Positions 36,370 to 47,354 of a stretch of DNA of 64,000 nucleotides are shown piece after piece (position 1 is the first letter of the stretch; every line of letters begins with the position of its first letter). The DNA comes from Zygnema circumcarinatum (taxonomy: Eukaryota; Streptophyta; Zygnematophyceae; Zygnematales; Zygnemataceae). Below the pieces are notes generated by a model, which made no database searches, was not told the origin of the DNA, and saw only the letters and a list, made by a program, of their open reading frames with translations. A program made the translations under genes and the position numbers. The stretch spans positions 1,305,432-1,369,431 of the forward strand of contig CM074806.1 of the NCBI GenBank assembly GCA_037447605.1, read 5' to 3'.

Positions 36370-37890
36370 TTACGGATTTGAGCCGTTTCCGGAGGAAGCG
36401 AATGGAACTTCCTTCAGCTCTGTGGCCCAGCCCCTCCCGCTGACCTTCCAGTGGTCCGCCAGGGGATCCACCCCTCCGGGCGGCGGCTCTATCGACTTCC
36501 GCGACTCGTTCCGGTCATGTGTGGAGATGCCGTACTGCTTATCTCTCGCCTCTATGAGCGGCTCCGGGATCTGTCCAGGCTCGTCTCCCTGAGGTGACAC
36601 CATCAACGCTGGGGGACCAAGTGGCAATTTATCGCCTGCATGTCAAGGAGGGGGTGCAGATCACAACGGGATGGATCAGTACTGCAGAAGCCAAATCCCC
36701 CATTCGTATCTACCGACTGCCAAGTAGTAAAGGAAAACCAGTAGAAGGCGAGCGGCAGAGAGTGGCTCCACTCACCTCGATCAAATTGCCAAGTCAGCCA
36801 GAATTTGCCATACGTCCTGGCCAGCCGTTGTAGTTCCGGCTTTGCCATCACCTCCGGCACACCCGGATTAACCCACAGGCCTGTTCTAATCTGCAAGTCA
36901 GAGATAGATCTCCACAAGGTTGTCAGATGCTATCAAGAGCGCTCTTCAGCAACGTAATATTTCGCGTGGTTCCATCACGCACCTCATGGAAGTGAGAGTG
37001 CCACAATTTTTTTTCATCTGTTGGCAGAGTGCCAAAGAGGCGATCGGAGATGACATATTCGATGCCTGTTGAAACACACACACACATGGCAACAGCTTCA
37101 GAGGGTGTAGATCGAACAGACACTCGATTTCTTCTTCTCACCTTGCAGAGGAGAATTTGAATTCCTTGCTGCATGCAATGAAAAAAGAAGGAATTACCCA
37201 TCCTTGTTGCACTTTATCAAAAAGGTGTCAAGCGACCAAAAAACCGCAAGCACCCGAAGCACGAACATCTCTCTGTCTCCCTCTCTCTCAAAATTTCAAG
37301 ATATTGGGAAAGGAGGTGAGGCTGTGCACAGAAATGGGCCCCACCGATGACTCGAGCATTCGATTCGCCGGAGTCGAACACAATACACTGCAGAACATCT
37401 TCGTTCAGACGCGACACGCAATGGTGGGTCTGAATTTTCCGGCTCAGATCCTGCGAATACAGCGCCCACGTGCACACGTGCTGCCCAGTGCCCCGGACCA
37501 CTTCCCAACCAAACTCAGTCCACCACCTCCTTCTGTCGGCTCTACCAGCCTTAAGCCCGCTTACCGACTCAACTCACGTTCCAAACTAACAATTTCAAGC
37601 TATTACGTACTGGCGTTAAGTCTCCAGTTCGTCGTTCCATCCACTCAGCTCAACAAAGTGCGAGCAAAAAAACATTAAAGCAAAAAACTATTGAAAAAAA
37701 ATACATACAACTTTTATAAAGGCGTGTCTGAGTAGCAAACCTGGTCAAAATTCTTGATGGGCTTCAGAGACTGCAGCGGAGAGGCAGCCGCCTCCACCAT
37801 CCGGGTGCTCGTCTTCGTGGCGCGCCCGGGCACGTCCTCCGGCAGTGAGGGCTGCCCCGCCGTGGGGTTGCGCTCGCTACTCGCCGCCAT
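36370..37890 (-). CDS. Oil body-associated protein (OBAP, DUF1264)
   Basis: Five exons on -: 37890-37741, 37480-37345, 37065-36983, 36890-36776 and 36584-36370, 232 residues (family about 240). OBAPs coat or stabilise lipid bodies in seeds and algae. Landmarks in order: ATKTSTRMVEAAASPLQSL, THHCVSRLNEDVLQCIVFD, NARVIGIEYVISDRLFGTLP, EKKLWHSHFHEV, TYGKFWLTWQFDR, DEPGQIPEPLIEARDKQYGI and DPLADHWKVSGRGW. The last acceptor needs care: splicing after the obvious CAG breaks frame, while splicing after CAGGGAG keeps frame and loses the conserved Gly that follows the DR in relatives. The start ATG at 37890 is in a good context. Divergent from the WBP2-like gene. Confidence 0.88.
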
Positions 37891-38592
37891 GGCTTCCGCC
37901 TTTTCCGCCCAGTCACCTGTCCCACCCCTCTCCCCCCTCTCCCTCTCCCTCTCTCCTCTCCCTCTCTCTCTCCCTCTCCCTCTCGCACCCCTCTCCCCTC
38001 TTCCGTCTCCTCTCCCCTCCCCCGGCCCTGCCCTTGGCAGCATGCAGCGGCGTCCCTCGCCCTCCCCCGCACGTGTGAGGAGCTCCCCGCCCTTCGCCCG
38101 TGCTCGGCTCCGCGCGCGCTGTCTCCTCCGCGGAGGCGAGGACAGGCCGCCACGTGGCGCGCCTGCAGCAGGACGGCTGCCACGTGGCAGTAGGCATGGT
38201 GCCCCGTGGCAACACGCATGGCGCCACGCGGCCGATCGAGCGGGTTCTCCGGTCGTGAACAGCGCCACGCTGGCAGTTGACTCCATGCGTGTCGTTTACC
38301 GTTACCGCCGTCCAGTTCGGCCCGTCACGGCATCACGGAACAGGGCCATGGAGACGGATTGCATGGCTTGACAGTACGGACATGGTTCCAATGGGTCCCG
38401 ACCCCATGGGCCCATGGGTCCATGAGGTCCATGGGGTCCATGGGCCGCCCGGCGGAGCTTCTACAGGAGGCGGTGCCAGAAGCATCTGTTGGAAAGGCTG
38501 GGAGAGGAAGGAGACAGCGAGGGAAGGAGGAGGATACAGGGGGGGAGGGAAGGAGGAGGTGAGGTGAAGGGAGAGTCTTGTAGGACGGCTTC
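37891..38592. promoter_or_regulatory. GC-rich divergent promoter with two perfect G-box palindromes
   Basis: Between the OBAP and WBP2-like starts. A pyrimidine tract (CTCTCC repeats, about 37918-37990) lies next to the OBAP start. Two copies of GCCACGTGGC occur 30 bases apart (38149-38158 and 38179-38188), plus TGCCACGTGG-like variants nearby. At 38396-38450 the word CCATGGG or close variants repeat many times. A GTAC word lies near 38372. G-boxes suit light- or ABA-type regulation of an oil-body gene (inference). Confidence 0.6.
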
Positions 38593-40802
38593 ATGGCGGT
38601 TAATCCGCAGCTGGACAGTGTGGGCCGGCCGGTCCCTTTCATCAATGAGATGATGGCGTTAGCACGGGATGGCGTGGAGCTGCAAGTGGATGGCTTGGCA
38701 GAGTGAGCACCGCGGTCCTTTTCAAGCCGTCGGGGGCTTCATGTGGTGGCAAGATGTTCTGTGGGAGGGTTCGCTGGGGTTTCTGGATGCTGGAGGGCGG
38801 AAGACATTCTGCTCGCTAAAAGCGCGGACTGCAAGCTTTCGATAGATCAAAGTTTTATTGACTTTTCAATTCATGCCTTAATTAAAGGCATGAATTGCGA
38901 TTTTTTCCCTTGTCCGTTTAGTTCCACGACAGAAAATTGTTCGGAAACAGCATTGGAGTAGTAACGAGTAGCTTTATAGCTTTTTTTTTCCTCCTATGTT
39001 CTTTTTTTAATCGTTTTTAATTCCTGCTATAAATTTATTAAATCCTTACATGTTGTGGGAAAGGCGCCTTGGTGATGTTCATTAGCTATGTGCTTAGTTC
39101 GATTCTCTCGTAGATGATCCGTGACTGAAAAGGTAAAGTAAGCACCTCTCGAGTTACTTTGCCATCCTGCTAAAGTGTTAAAGGCCCGGAAGAGCAAGAA
39201 CAGTTCTTTGTAAGAATGAAGCTTGCACAAATTGTTCGTGCAACTCGAACAAAAGGCTCATGCCAGTAAGATTTTGCGCTGTATGTCTAAGCAGTAGTTC
39301 GTCAACTGACATCCCGAGTCTTCACATGGGAATTGAGATCATCACCTTCCTTGAGAACGATGCGGTTGTCTTTCCGCTGGGACACAAATTGGGGGGGCGC
39401 TTACATCATTTGTATCATCATGTCCATAGTGACTTCAAAGTTTCACTCCCATTTGACTCCAATGCATTCATTCATGAGCACCGGGACTCTTGCTAGCTGA
39501 CAAACATTTGGCACAGAGGCTGTCCCGCTGACAGTTGCATAGACTTTTCTCTCTCCTTTGCAGATGTCCAGGGGGAAAGTGGTCTGCACGCGGAACTCTC
39601 TTTCTCTCAAGTATGCGAATTGTCTTTGTTGCAAATCAGCCACGGCCGCCAATTGTTGCGTTTGATATGCCCTTGGTACGCTTCACGCACTCGCCATGTC
39701 GGAGCCGTTGACAAATTTAGCTTGCTTGTTGACTTCTATGGACTATGGCTCTCTCACATTCTATGCATTCTTGTTCAGCGAAGTTGTTGAAGGTGGAATA
39801 ATTGCACTTTTGGCGAGGGCCACATGTACTATATTTTGGTTGTTATGGAACTTCAGAAGTAACTTGTCTTCACTTGGATCTGGGTGCTGTGGCTCAGCTA
39901 TTCGTCCGAGAGGAGAAATTCAACCAGCCAATTTTCGCTTGCAACAATCTGTCGGGCAAGGTGCTGCGGGTATGCTCCAAGGTCCTTGTTGCCCGTCGGG
40001 CTCTGCTTCCTTCTGCCGTAGAATAATTCTTCTTTTTCTTATTCTTCGTCTTCTTCTTCTGCCTCCTCCTTTTCTCCGTCTACTTCTTGGTTCTTTTCGT
40101 CTTCTTCTTTTTCTTCTCTTGTTTTTTCCTGTTGTTCTGAAAAAAACAGGACTAACCACTCGCTATAGCATCACTGAAGTTCCTGTAGGATGAAAAGGGG
40201 AGTATAGGTGGCGTACAGAACTGATGCAATTTGGTTCATGTGTTCCAGGTATTGCCAGAAGGGATTGATACCTCCTCAGTTGAACCGTACAGCTTCAAAT
40301 TCCTTTTTAAAGAAGGAGGAGTGGGCACCTTCGTTCCCGTGTTCTTTAATCTTCTGAGCTCATTGAGGGCTCTTTCTGCCGTTCACACGCCGACCCCTTC
40401 TTACTCCGATGATGCGCAGTCCCGGCTGATGGTGGATCCCCTGCCTGCGCAGCAGCCGCCTGTGGAAGAAATGATCCGCCATGCGTAAGTTCTGTCCTGG
40501 GTTGGTGTGGGGCCACCTCAGAGTAAGCCTTTCCTAATGCGCATAGCACACTGCAATGAGTAGCAGGTGGCCAGTGAAGTTCACAGCGTGCTTGGAACAA
40601 AGTGAAGCAGACATCAACAAGGACTTTCTCCTCATCTCACACTTCTAGTTGTTCTGTGCCCCTTGGGTGCTTCACTTCCTGCAGGTATGTCGACCCGAAC
40701 GACCCGTCCCAGTTGTACCTTCAGCAGCCCCCCGAGTCCAGAACAGGCCTTCGTCGAAGGCACTACAATTCTTCAGCGATGTCGAGCAATGAGTCGCACT
40801 AA
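38593..40802 (+). CDS. WBP2/GRAM-domain protein (UPF0664, At5g11680-like)
   Basis: Five exons: 38593-38702, 39564-39675, 39898-39960, 40249-40484 and 40685-40802, phases consistent, 212 residues. Close to Arabidopsis At5g11680 throughout: MAVNPQLDSVGRPVPFINEM, GTLFLSSMRIVFVANQP, IVAFDMPL, EEKFNQPIFACNNLSGKV, FLFKEGGVGTFVPVFFNLL and AYVDPNDPSQLYLQQPP. The fold is a GRAM/PH-like domain related to animal WW-domain-binding protein 2, which binds lipids or acts as an adaptor; the plant role is unknown. The second exon was fixed by phase: splicing after TTTGCAG gives the conserved PGGKWSARG frame. Confidence 0.93.
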
Positions 40803-41841
40803 ACGTGCGGACAAGATTTTGAACTTGTGAAGCAGCGAACCTGTGGACGTTCTGTACAAGTTTTTCAGTTTATTGGTATGACAAAAATATGTACATTTAG
40901 TGTTTGTTACATAACTAGGCGTGGTTTCAACAGTGCCTTCTTGTTCATACGTCGGCGTCAAAATAGGCTTCAACTGGGAACAGAATACAATCTGGCCGGT
41001 GATATTCATTTGAGATATTGCTCAACAGCGTGTAGTTATAGGTAGTGAAATGTGGGTGGGTGATGGGATAGCTTTCAGTGGAAAGGGCTATGGACCTCCC
41101 GCTGGTTACTCCTCATGCCAACCTCGATAGCCTTATTGCATTCCCCTCTGGACACTCGCCCTGTCTCCATGCATGAGCTTGTGACTATTGCCTATCTAGA
41201 GCTAGAACATGGTTGGCTGCTGAGCGTTGGTTATCATTTTTGGTTCTGAATCTGGTCGTTTGTGGCAAATTTTACATCAAATTTTGACGACGTCTCAACT
41301 TGTATGAACATTGATAATTTTACCAAAAAGGATTGTCGAACATCTATGGAACGCCTAGCTTTTCTTTCGTTCCTAGGTATATATGTGACCGGTGTTCCTT
41401 TGGTTCCCCATGTTGACTTTGATCATGTACATTTGATGGCAGTGCCATGCGTGAGACCATTGCCAGTTCCTGTCGCCCACAAGAGAGAGGAATATTTACG
41501 ATCTCAACTGCCACAACAATGTTGTGCAGTGTTGTACGGCAACAGTGCTAGTATCACATGAACTGCAACTAAAGCGACCAGCGAGCATGGAGAGGTTGTC
41601 GGACTCTCCGAGTACCGTATCGTACCGTTTTCGGTATGGCCCTTGCAGGGCCCGATACTGCCCCTCGGGCCTCCGCTCCTCCGGCGAGTGGAGGGGAAGG
41701 GGAAGGGGAAGGGAGAGGACTTTTGCCGGAGCAGAGTTCAGAGGTGCCTCCTCGCTCGGTGGCTCGCCTGCCGGCGCTGCTCGCGAGTCCCTGCGCAGCC
41801 TCGGAGCCAAAGCGGGGGATGGTGCTGGACAAGACTGGGCC
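40803..41841. other. Intergenic stretch and promoter of the glycosyltransferase-like gene
   Basis: About 750 bases of AT-leaning sequence with no gene recognised, then a GC-rich leader from about 41570. The leader holds GTAC-core words (AGTACCGTATCGTACCG, about 41611-41627) and a GGGAAG run near 41693-41712. An in-frame upstream ATG at 41587 would lengthen the next protein by 85 residues, but that extension is low-complexity and is more likely untranslated. Confidence 0.45.
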
Positions 41842-44800
41842 ATGGGTCGCGGCTGTGCCAGCGGTGGCGGAGTAGCGACTGCGCCCCGCCCCGCCAAGCC
41901 TCTACTAGCTTCACTGCGCCCGCTTTTGGCCGGAGTGGTTGCCTGCGTCGTCTTGGTTTCCATTCATTCTTTGGTGAGCGCGGGATCTGGCCTCAAATCT
42001 GGATCAGTCAGAAGGTTTAAAGGCGGTCTTTCTAGTAATGCTCGATGGGCATTCTCCATTTTATGGAAGCTGAGAGTAAGGAATGATTCAGCAGAGGTTG
42101 TACTGCAAGATCTTCAAGATCGGAAAGAATCCACCTGCAGCTTCATGACTACATTGCCTTGTGTCGATCGATTTGTGGATCGGGTCTCTTGAGCTTGGGC
42201 TGGAGCTCATTGGTGCTGCAATCGCGTTTGGTTGGATTCTGCCTTTGGGATTGGATCTTAAAGTTAACGGTAACTCGCGGAAGCGGCTCAACAGGCTCAT
42301 GAGCATACCGTGCCGTGGATACAGGGGTTAGATGGGCAAGTGATTGTAGAAAGTCAGGCATCAGAACCTTTGATTTCAAGTATTTTCTCATCGTGAACAG
42401 CCCATAGCCAGAAAAGGTCTTGTTTATGTGCGAAATGATGACCTTAAGCTAAATTGCGCCACTTCTGGACGCCTTATATAAATATTTACCCCCCCGGTTA
42501 CTTGTTGATCGTACACTTTCACTAATTGTCAGCCTCGTTTTTTTTGCTGACGTCTGTGTTTTGGATTTGTAGAAATTTATCGCTTCTCGTGGATCAGGTC
42601 CGCTTATTTCAAATAACACGAAGGTGTGTTTACTCGCGCCCTACTCCTTGCACGGCTTTTCCACGGGAACTACTGAATCGACACTCAAGTGGCCTAAAGC
42701 GAAAAAGTGCTTAATCATCTTAGAAAGAGGGGTCATTGAATTTTGTGTCAACGAAGTGGAGATAGGAGACCACCATGATGGTCAAGGACAAGAATTAGTA
42801 TAATTTCGTTGAACCATCGTATATTAATAACCAGGACATTTTGTTTGCCCATGGGAGTCCTTGCACATAAATTCCAGGAAAGCAAAATCCTGGAAAAGGA
42901 TGCATTTTAAATCGTCTTACGCGTTGCTCGGATGCTCACGCAAATTTGGAAGGTGGCAAAGGCTATTGTTTGATTCAATGTCCGGACTCGGCTTGTGATT
43001 TGAACGCACCATCTATGTCGATCTTGTAGGGTAATATTTTAAAAGCGCTATCTAGGTAAAAATACCACTTTAAAAATCAACCACGAACGTGTGATGGATG
43101 TGGTCGAAACTTGTTGAGTGGAACGCAATTAACTCACCAGTTTACTGTGCTTTATATTTAACTCAGAACATTTCCTAGTTGATGCAAATAATACACTATT
43201 CCACTATGTGTTCACAATCCAGAGGATGTGGTGCTGGCCAGAGATTAGTGGTAGCGGGTATTAATACTAAATCATGGGGGAAATGCAGGTTCTGGAATCT
43301 TTACAGATACCTCCAGGGCAGTCAGGAGTTATCCGGAACGTAGGTGAGTTAGCTCTAGGCTTTCTTGCAGCAGGAGCCATTCATCCAGACGTAGTGCTTT
43401 CGGCTTTTTTGCTATGGGACCACATTAGTTGCTGGTGTTAAGTGTCCGGGTTGCCAAGAACCTGGTAAGGGTGCAGCTCGTTTGCTCACTCATTGTGTAT
43501 GGTCGAGGCTGCTTGGACATCTGACTGGACTGCATTTTGAGTTTCATGACGACTGATTACCTGTGTGAATGGCATAGCTCAATATCTAGAGCTGTAGTCG
43601 CTTGCAAGGATACAGACAATGTTTCAAATTATGTGAGCAAGTCAGCCTAACTGCCTGCATGCATCATAAAGCTTCAGAGAGTCCATCTGATGTGCACATA
43701 CTAAAATCGCCGCATGTGACACGTATTTGTCGCCGAATGCCAATGCAGGAAGGAATGACGGCCTGCCACCAGGAGCCATTGAGGTAGATAAGAGAGAAAG
43801 TATAGGTGTGGTTATTATAACTGCCGACGATGGCGCAAAGGAGGGGAAACGGGCCGTTCATGAAGTACATTCAGACAAGAAGGAGAACCCAAGTGTTAGT
43901 GGCCAAGGAAGCAAAGAGCAAGGAGTAGCAGGTGGGCTCAGAACGAGCAACAAGGAGACCGCCCAAGAAGAAGGCGTGAACCAATCCTCTGGAGTTGATA
44001 ATAGTTTGAAAGTAGAAGTCGCTCCCAGTGACATAAAAAAAACTAAAGTTCCGTCAGCTATGGATAAATTAATATCCCAAGCGGACGATAACCGACGGAA
44101 ATATTTTCCATCTGACCTTGAAGATAATCAATTTGATCGCCAAACAGGCGGAAGCCTTATACCCCTTGTAACTACAATCACAACGAAATTGCCTGCCAAC
44201 AAGCTTTGCCGAAAGACCTCTCCGATTTACAAAAACTTGGAGGTGGGTAAGTCAAGCCTCAATCCTGCATTTCCCGGTTCTCAGTTTATGAAGCCTTTAG
44301 GATTTCAAGACTATTGTATCCTATGGAAGGGCACGATTTGAACATTCAACAATCTGGCAGTCGTCCTGATGGAGGCCTGAGAGTGAGCTTAGTCAGGTGA
44401 TCTGGAGGTGAAAAACAGTAGCTTTTGTAGAGTGAATTTCCTATGCGCGTCAAGGTAGCATAGGTGGACTCCTAGCTCATGGTCCTGTAGGTTTGCTTGG
44501 TTTGTATTTCGTTATTGATTACAACATCCATAGTCTCGTGAAATGAAACGAAGGTTCTTGCTAATTGTCTAACAGATCATACGCAACAGTTCAGTGAAAA
44601 TGTGACATGTCGAGAGTTTTTCTCCCTTCTCAAAGTGACAGGCATTGCTGCGCATTCCCTTGCTAGCAACCCCCCTGAAGAGAGAATCTCGATTGCCTTC
44701 GTGGATTGCCGTGCCTTGATTGATCTGGCGAGTGGGATGTTCTTCCGTTCCAGTTTATTCGAACAAGAAATGAGCTTGTGCACCTAATTGGACCACCTTC

Positions 44801-46564
44801 CTGCAGCCTTCTGAAGAATGTGGGCATCAAAACCGAGCTGTGGAGCAGCTACAGCCATGTTTTGGAGGCCTTCCGAGAGGACGTTGGGTGGCCAAAGCCT
44901 CTGCATGTGAGTTTCGTCCTCCCTTCAGTATGGGGACTTGATTCATTGAAACCGCTCTCACCTGGGCATGCATGCAAGCACCGCAATAATGGACTGCTAT
45001 TAGCATTCTTGGATGGGAAAGGACCAGGATGCCCAAAGAGTTAGAAAGCTTTGCCAGTTGATCCGCCCCATTTCAATGTTACTCAATAGTGTGTAGTGTG
45101 TAGTGTGTTTGAAGAAGAACATGTTTCGAGCAGGGTATTCAGTTCTGTTTCCCAACTTTGCTCTATACCTGGGGATGTGGTTCAGGCTCGGTGGTATGTG
45201 TTGAAGGAATTCATGGAAAGGCATCAGTACCATCAAATTTTCTACTTTGAGCCGGACATAAGGATTTTCGCCAACATCACTGAAGCAGTCGACCTTGTGG
45301 GTTGGCTCCCTTACCTGGGACACCCTCTCATGCCACTAATATGATCACCAAACTTTTGCAGTTGTTTTGGGAAAGACTTATAAGTATATATTAGAGATTG
45401 GAGGGGAAACCAGTCCCAATATTGAAGCATGTGCTTGAGTGCTGGTTGCTGTTGTACCTCTGTGGGGTTGCATCGATGGCAATGGCAGACTGATACTACT
45501 GATATGCTACTGATACACTACTGATATACTACTGATATACTGCCCGGCACGTGCAGCTTCTTGAACCGGAAGAGCGCCACGTCATGCTGGTTCAGACGTG
45601 GCCCGACCTCGCCGATCCCGCCATAGTGGCGAGAAAAAGTTCGGGACTCGAAACGTGGGGTCAGACCTCGCTGTGGTCGTACAGAGGCCTGCTCGACTTT
45701 CTTGCTTTTCACACGTATTTTTTGTCCATGGACATCTTGTACGGGAGGTCCACAACAAAGTTTCTCGTCGAGCTTCAGGTGGGATGTTCTTTGCCAAAGG
45801 AAAGGTTACTCCACTGGGTTGGAGCTGGGTGCTGTCGTTGAATGGACTGACGTGGCATGGCACTCTTGTGAGTTCAGTAACAGTTGATGATTTTTTTTGT
45901 TCGTCAGCTATGTGCTGCCAGTACGTTTTGATTGCATAGGTAATGTTTGGCCTTTCTGACATGGCTCATCTGGAGAAAATCAGTTCTACGTCGACCCCGT
46001 GATTTTGGGATGGTACACATACACCGATTGCTGGCGCTGTGGAAAAGCTGCGAAGGTTTGCAAACCGGAGACGAAGTCAGGATTCACTCCTCACCGTGTG
46101 GCACGCGTCTGTGGGAAATTCAACGTCAGGTGAGCCCTGTCTCAGCTTCAATTTGCTGCGCACCGACCATGGCTCGGTAAATGAGAGGCTAGCAAGCATG
46201 GTCAGAGAGAGCATGCTTCGAATTTTGGATTCAGTGGTCGATTGTTGACTAGGCGCTTTGTTAGACTGTGGCGTTCTTCCAAAATAAGCCCTCTGAAACG
46301 AGTTAGATCGGTCTGGTTTGCAGGTTTAACGTCACTTCAGCAGTGAAGCCACGGATGTGCAACATGACATCGTGGTCGGATCCTGGGTGGTGTGTGTTTG
46401 GACATGGAAACCCTAAAAAGCTCATGGTGTTTAAGGAGGGGACGAAATGTCCAACAGTGAAAGATTATTGGGGTTTGCCTTTGTGGCTGGGAAATAACTC
46501 GCCGAAGAAAGCCGTAGTCCAGTTTCTTACAGCTCGAGTAGACAACGAACAGCTGTGGTTCTAA
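41842..46564 (+). CDS. Type II membrane glycosyltransferase-like protein, family not identified
   Basis: Nine exons with consistent phases: 41842-41973, 43289-43343, 43749-44242, 44590-44777, 44807-44906, 45186-45296, 45557-45778, 45984-46129 and 46324-46564, 562 residues. The start chosen gives a short basic N-terminus and one hydrophobic helix (about 27-44), a type II signal anchor. A polar Ser/Lys/Glu-rich stem (about 64-225) follows. The lumenal part has ARWYVLKEFM and YFEPDIRIF (343 on), placed like the beta-strand plus acidic motif of GT-A transferases, then TWGQTSLWSYRGLLDFLAFH and a Cys/Trp-rich end with CWRCGKAAKVC, RMCNMTSWSDPGWCVF and FLTARVDNEQLWF. This suggests a Golgi enzyme acting on cell-wall or glycoprotein glycans (inference). 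Intron 1 is 1.3 kb. Exon 4 and exon 8 acceptors have weak pyrimidine tracts. Confidence 0.7.
45489..45541. repeat. Short tandem TACTGATA-type repeat in an intron
   Basis: Five or so imperfect copies of a 12-base unit built on TACTGATA, within intron 6 of the glycosyltransferase-like gene, just before exon 7. Confidence 0.85.
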
Positions 46565-47354
46565 CGCTGGCTGGAGAGGTAGGCAGGGAGCACATTTAAA
46601 TGGGATCTAAAAATTGACGGAATTTTCAATGATCTGGCTTCCTGTGTTGAAAACTTTGCTCGAACTTTGCTTGGACTGAATTTGTAAGGGGGAGTCATTG
46701 ATTGGGGTCGGGAGTTCTTCGTGGGGCCACATCCTGCTGTCCTCATAACTTGCAATTTCAGTGCATCAGCTCGAACCGTATCTATTCTCTGTCTTTAAGA
46801 TCGTGCAAATGCGACCCCAGACGGCCATGGTGTAGTTTCGAAGCCTCTCTATTTACCAAATTTCTCGCGGGTAAAAACACTCAGCAAGCCCCCCAGCTTC
46901 TTGTCCTACATTATTGTGTCTCTAGAGCTCGACTTCGCCCTGTACTGTGCTCCCATGCTCCTCCTCTGCGCCTCGTCAGAGCCCAGAGCGCCGCCTCTCC
47001 TCGCCTTGCTCCACGAACGCTAAAAAATTGACGGCTTGGGTCCCTGGGGCCCAGCCGCGGAGGAGGCTCCCCGGTCCCCAGACCCCAGTCCCCAGTCCCC
47101 AGAGTCCCCAGCAGTCCCCCAAAAACAAAGGCGCGGTTGCAGCACGGTCCCCGGGACAGTCCCCGTCAGCGCCAGCTGGAGAAGCGCAGGGACCAGGGCT
47201 GGCCCGTCCCCCGTGGCAGCGGGCAGCCCCCCCCCCCCCCTTCCTACTCGGCTCCTGCGCTGCGCTGCAGAGGAGAGGAGAGGGAGAGGAGGAGCGGGTA
47301 CCCTCACCGCATTCCCTCTCTCTCGCGCAGCCGAAGTCGCTGATCTGCGGCAGG
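46565..47354. promoter_or_regulatory. Intergenic and GC-rich leader of the CBS-PB1 gene
   Basis: After about 350 AT-leaning bases the sequence becomes GC-rich. A CCCCAGT/CCCCAG minisatellite runs at about 47077-47120, and a 14-base C run lies near 47227-47240. No gene recognised; open frames on both strands here are compositional. Confidence 0.45.

Noticed and set aside
37764-38286. Long Gly/Arg/Glu-rich frames on - upstream of the OBAP start
   Set aside because: They read through the pyrimidine tract and G-box region; OBAP relatives start at the ATG at 37890.
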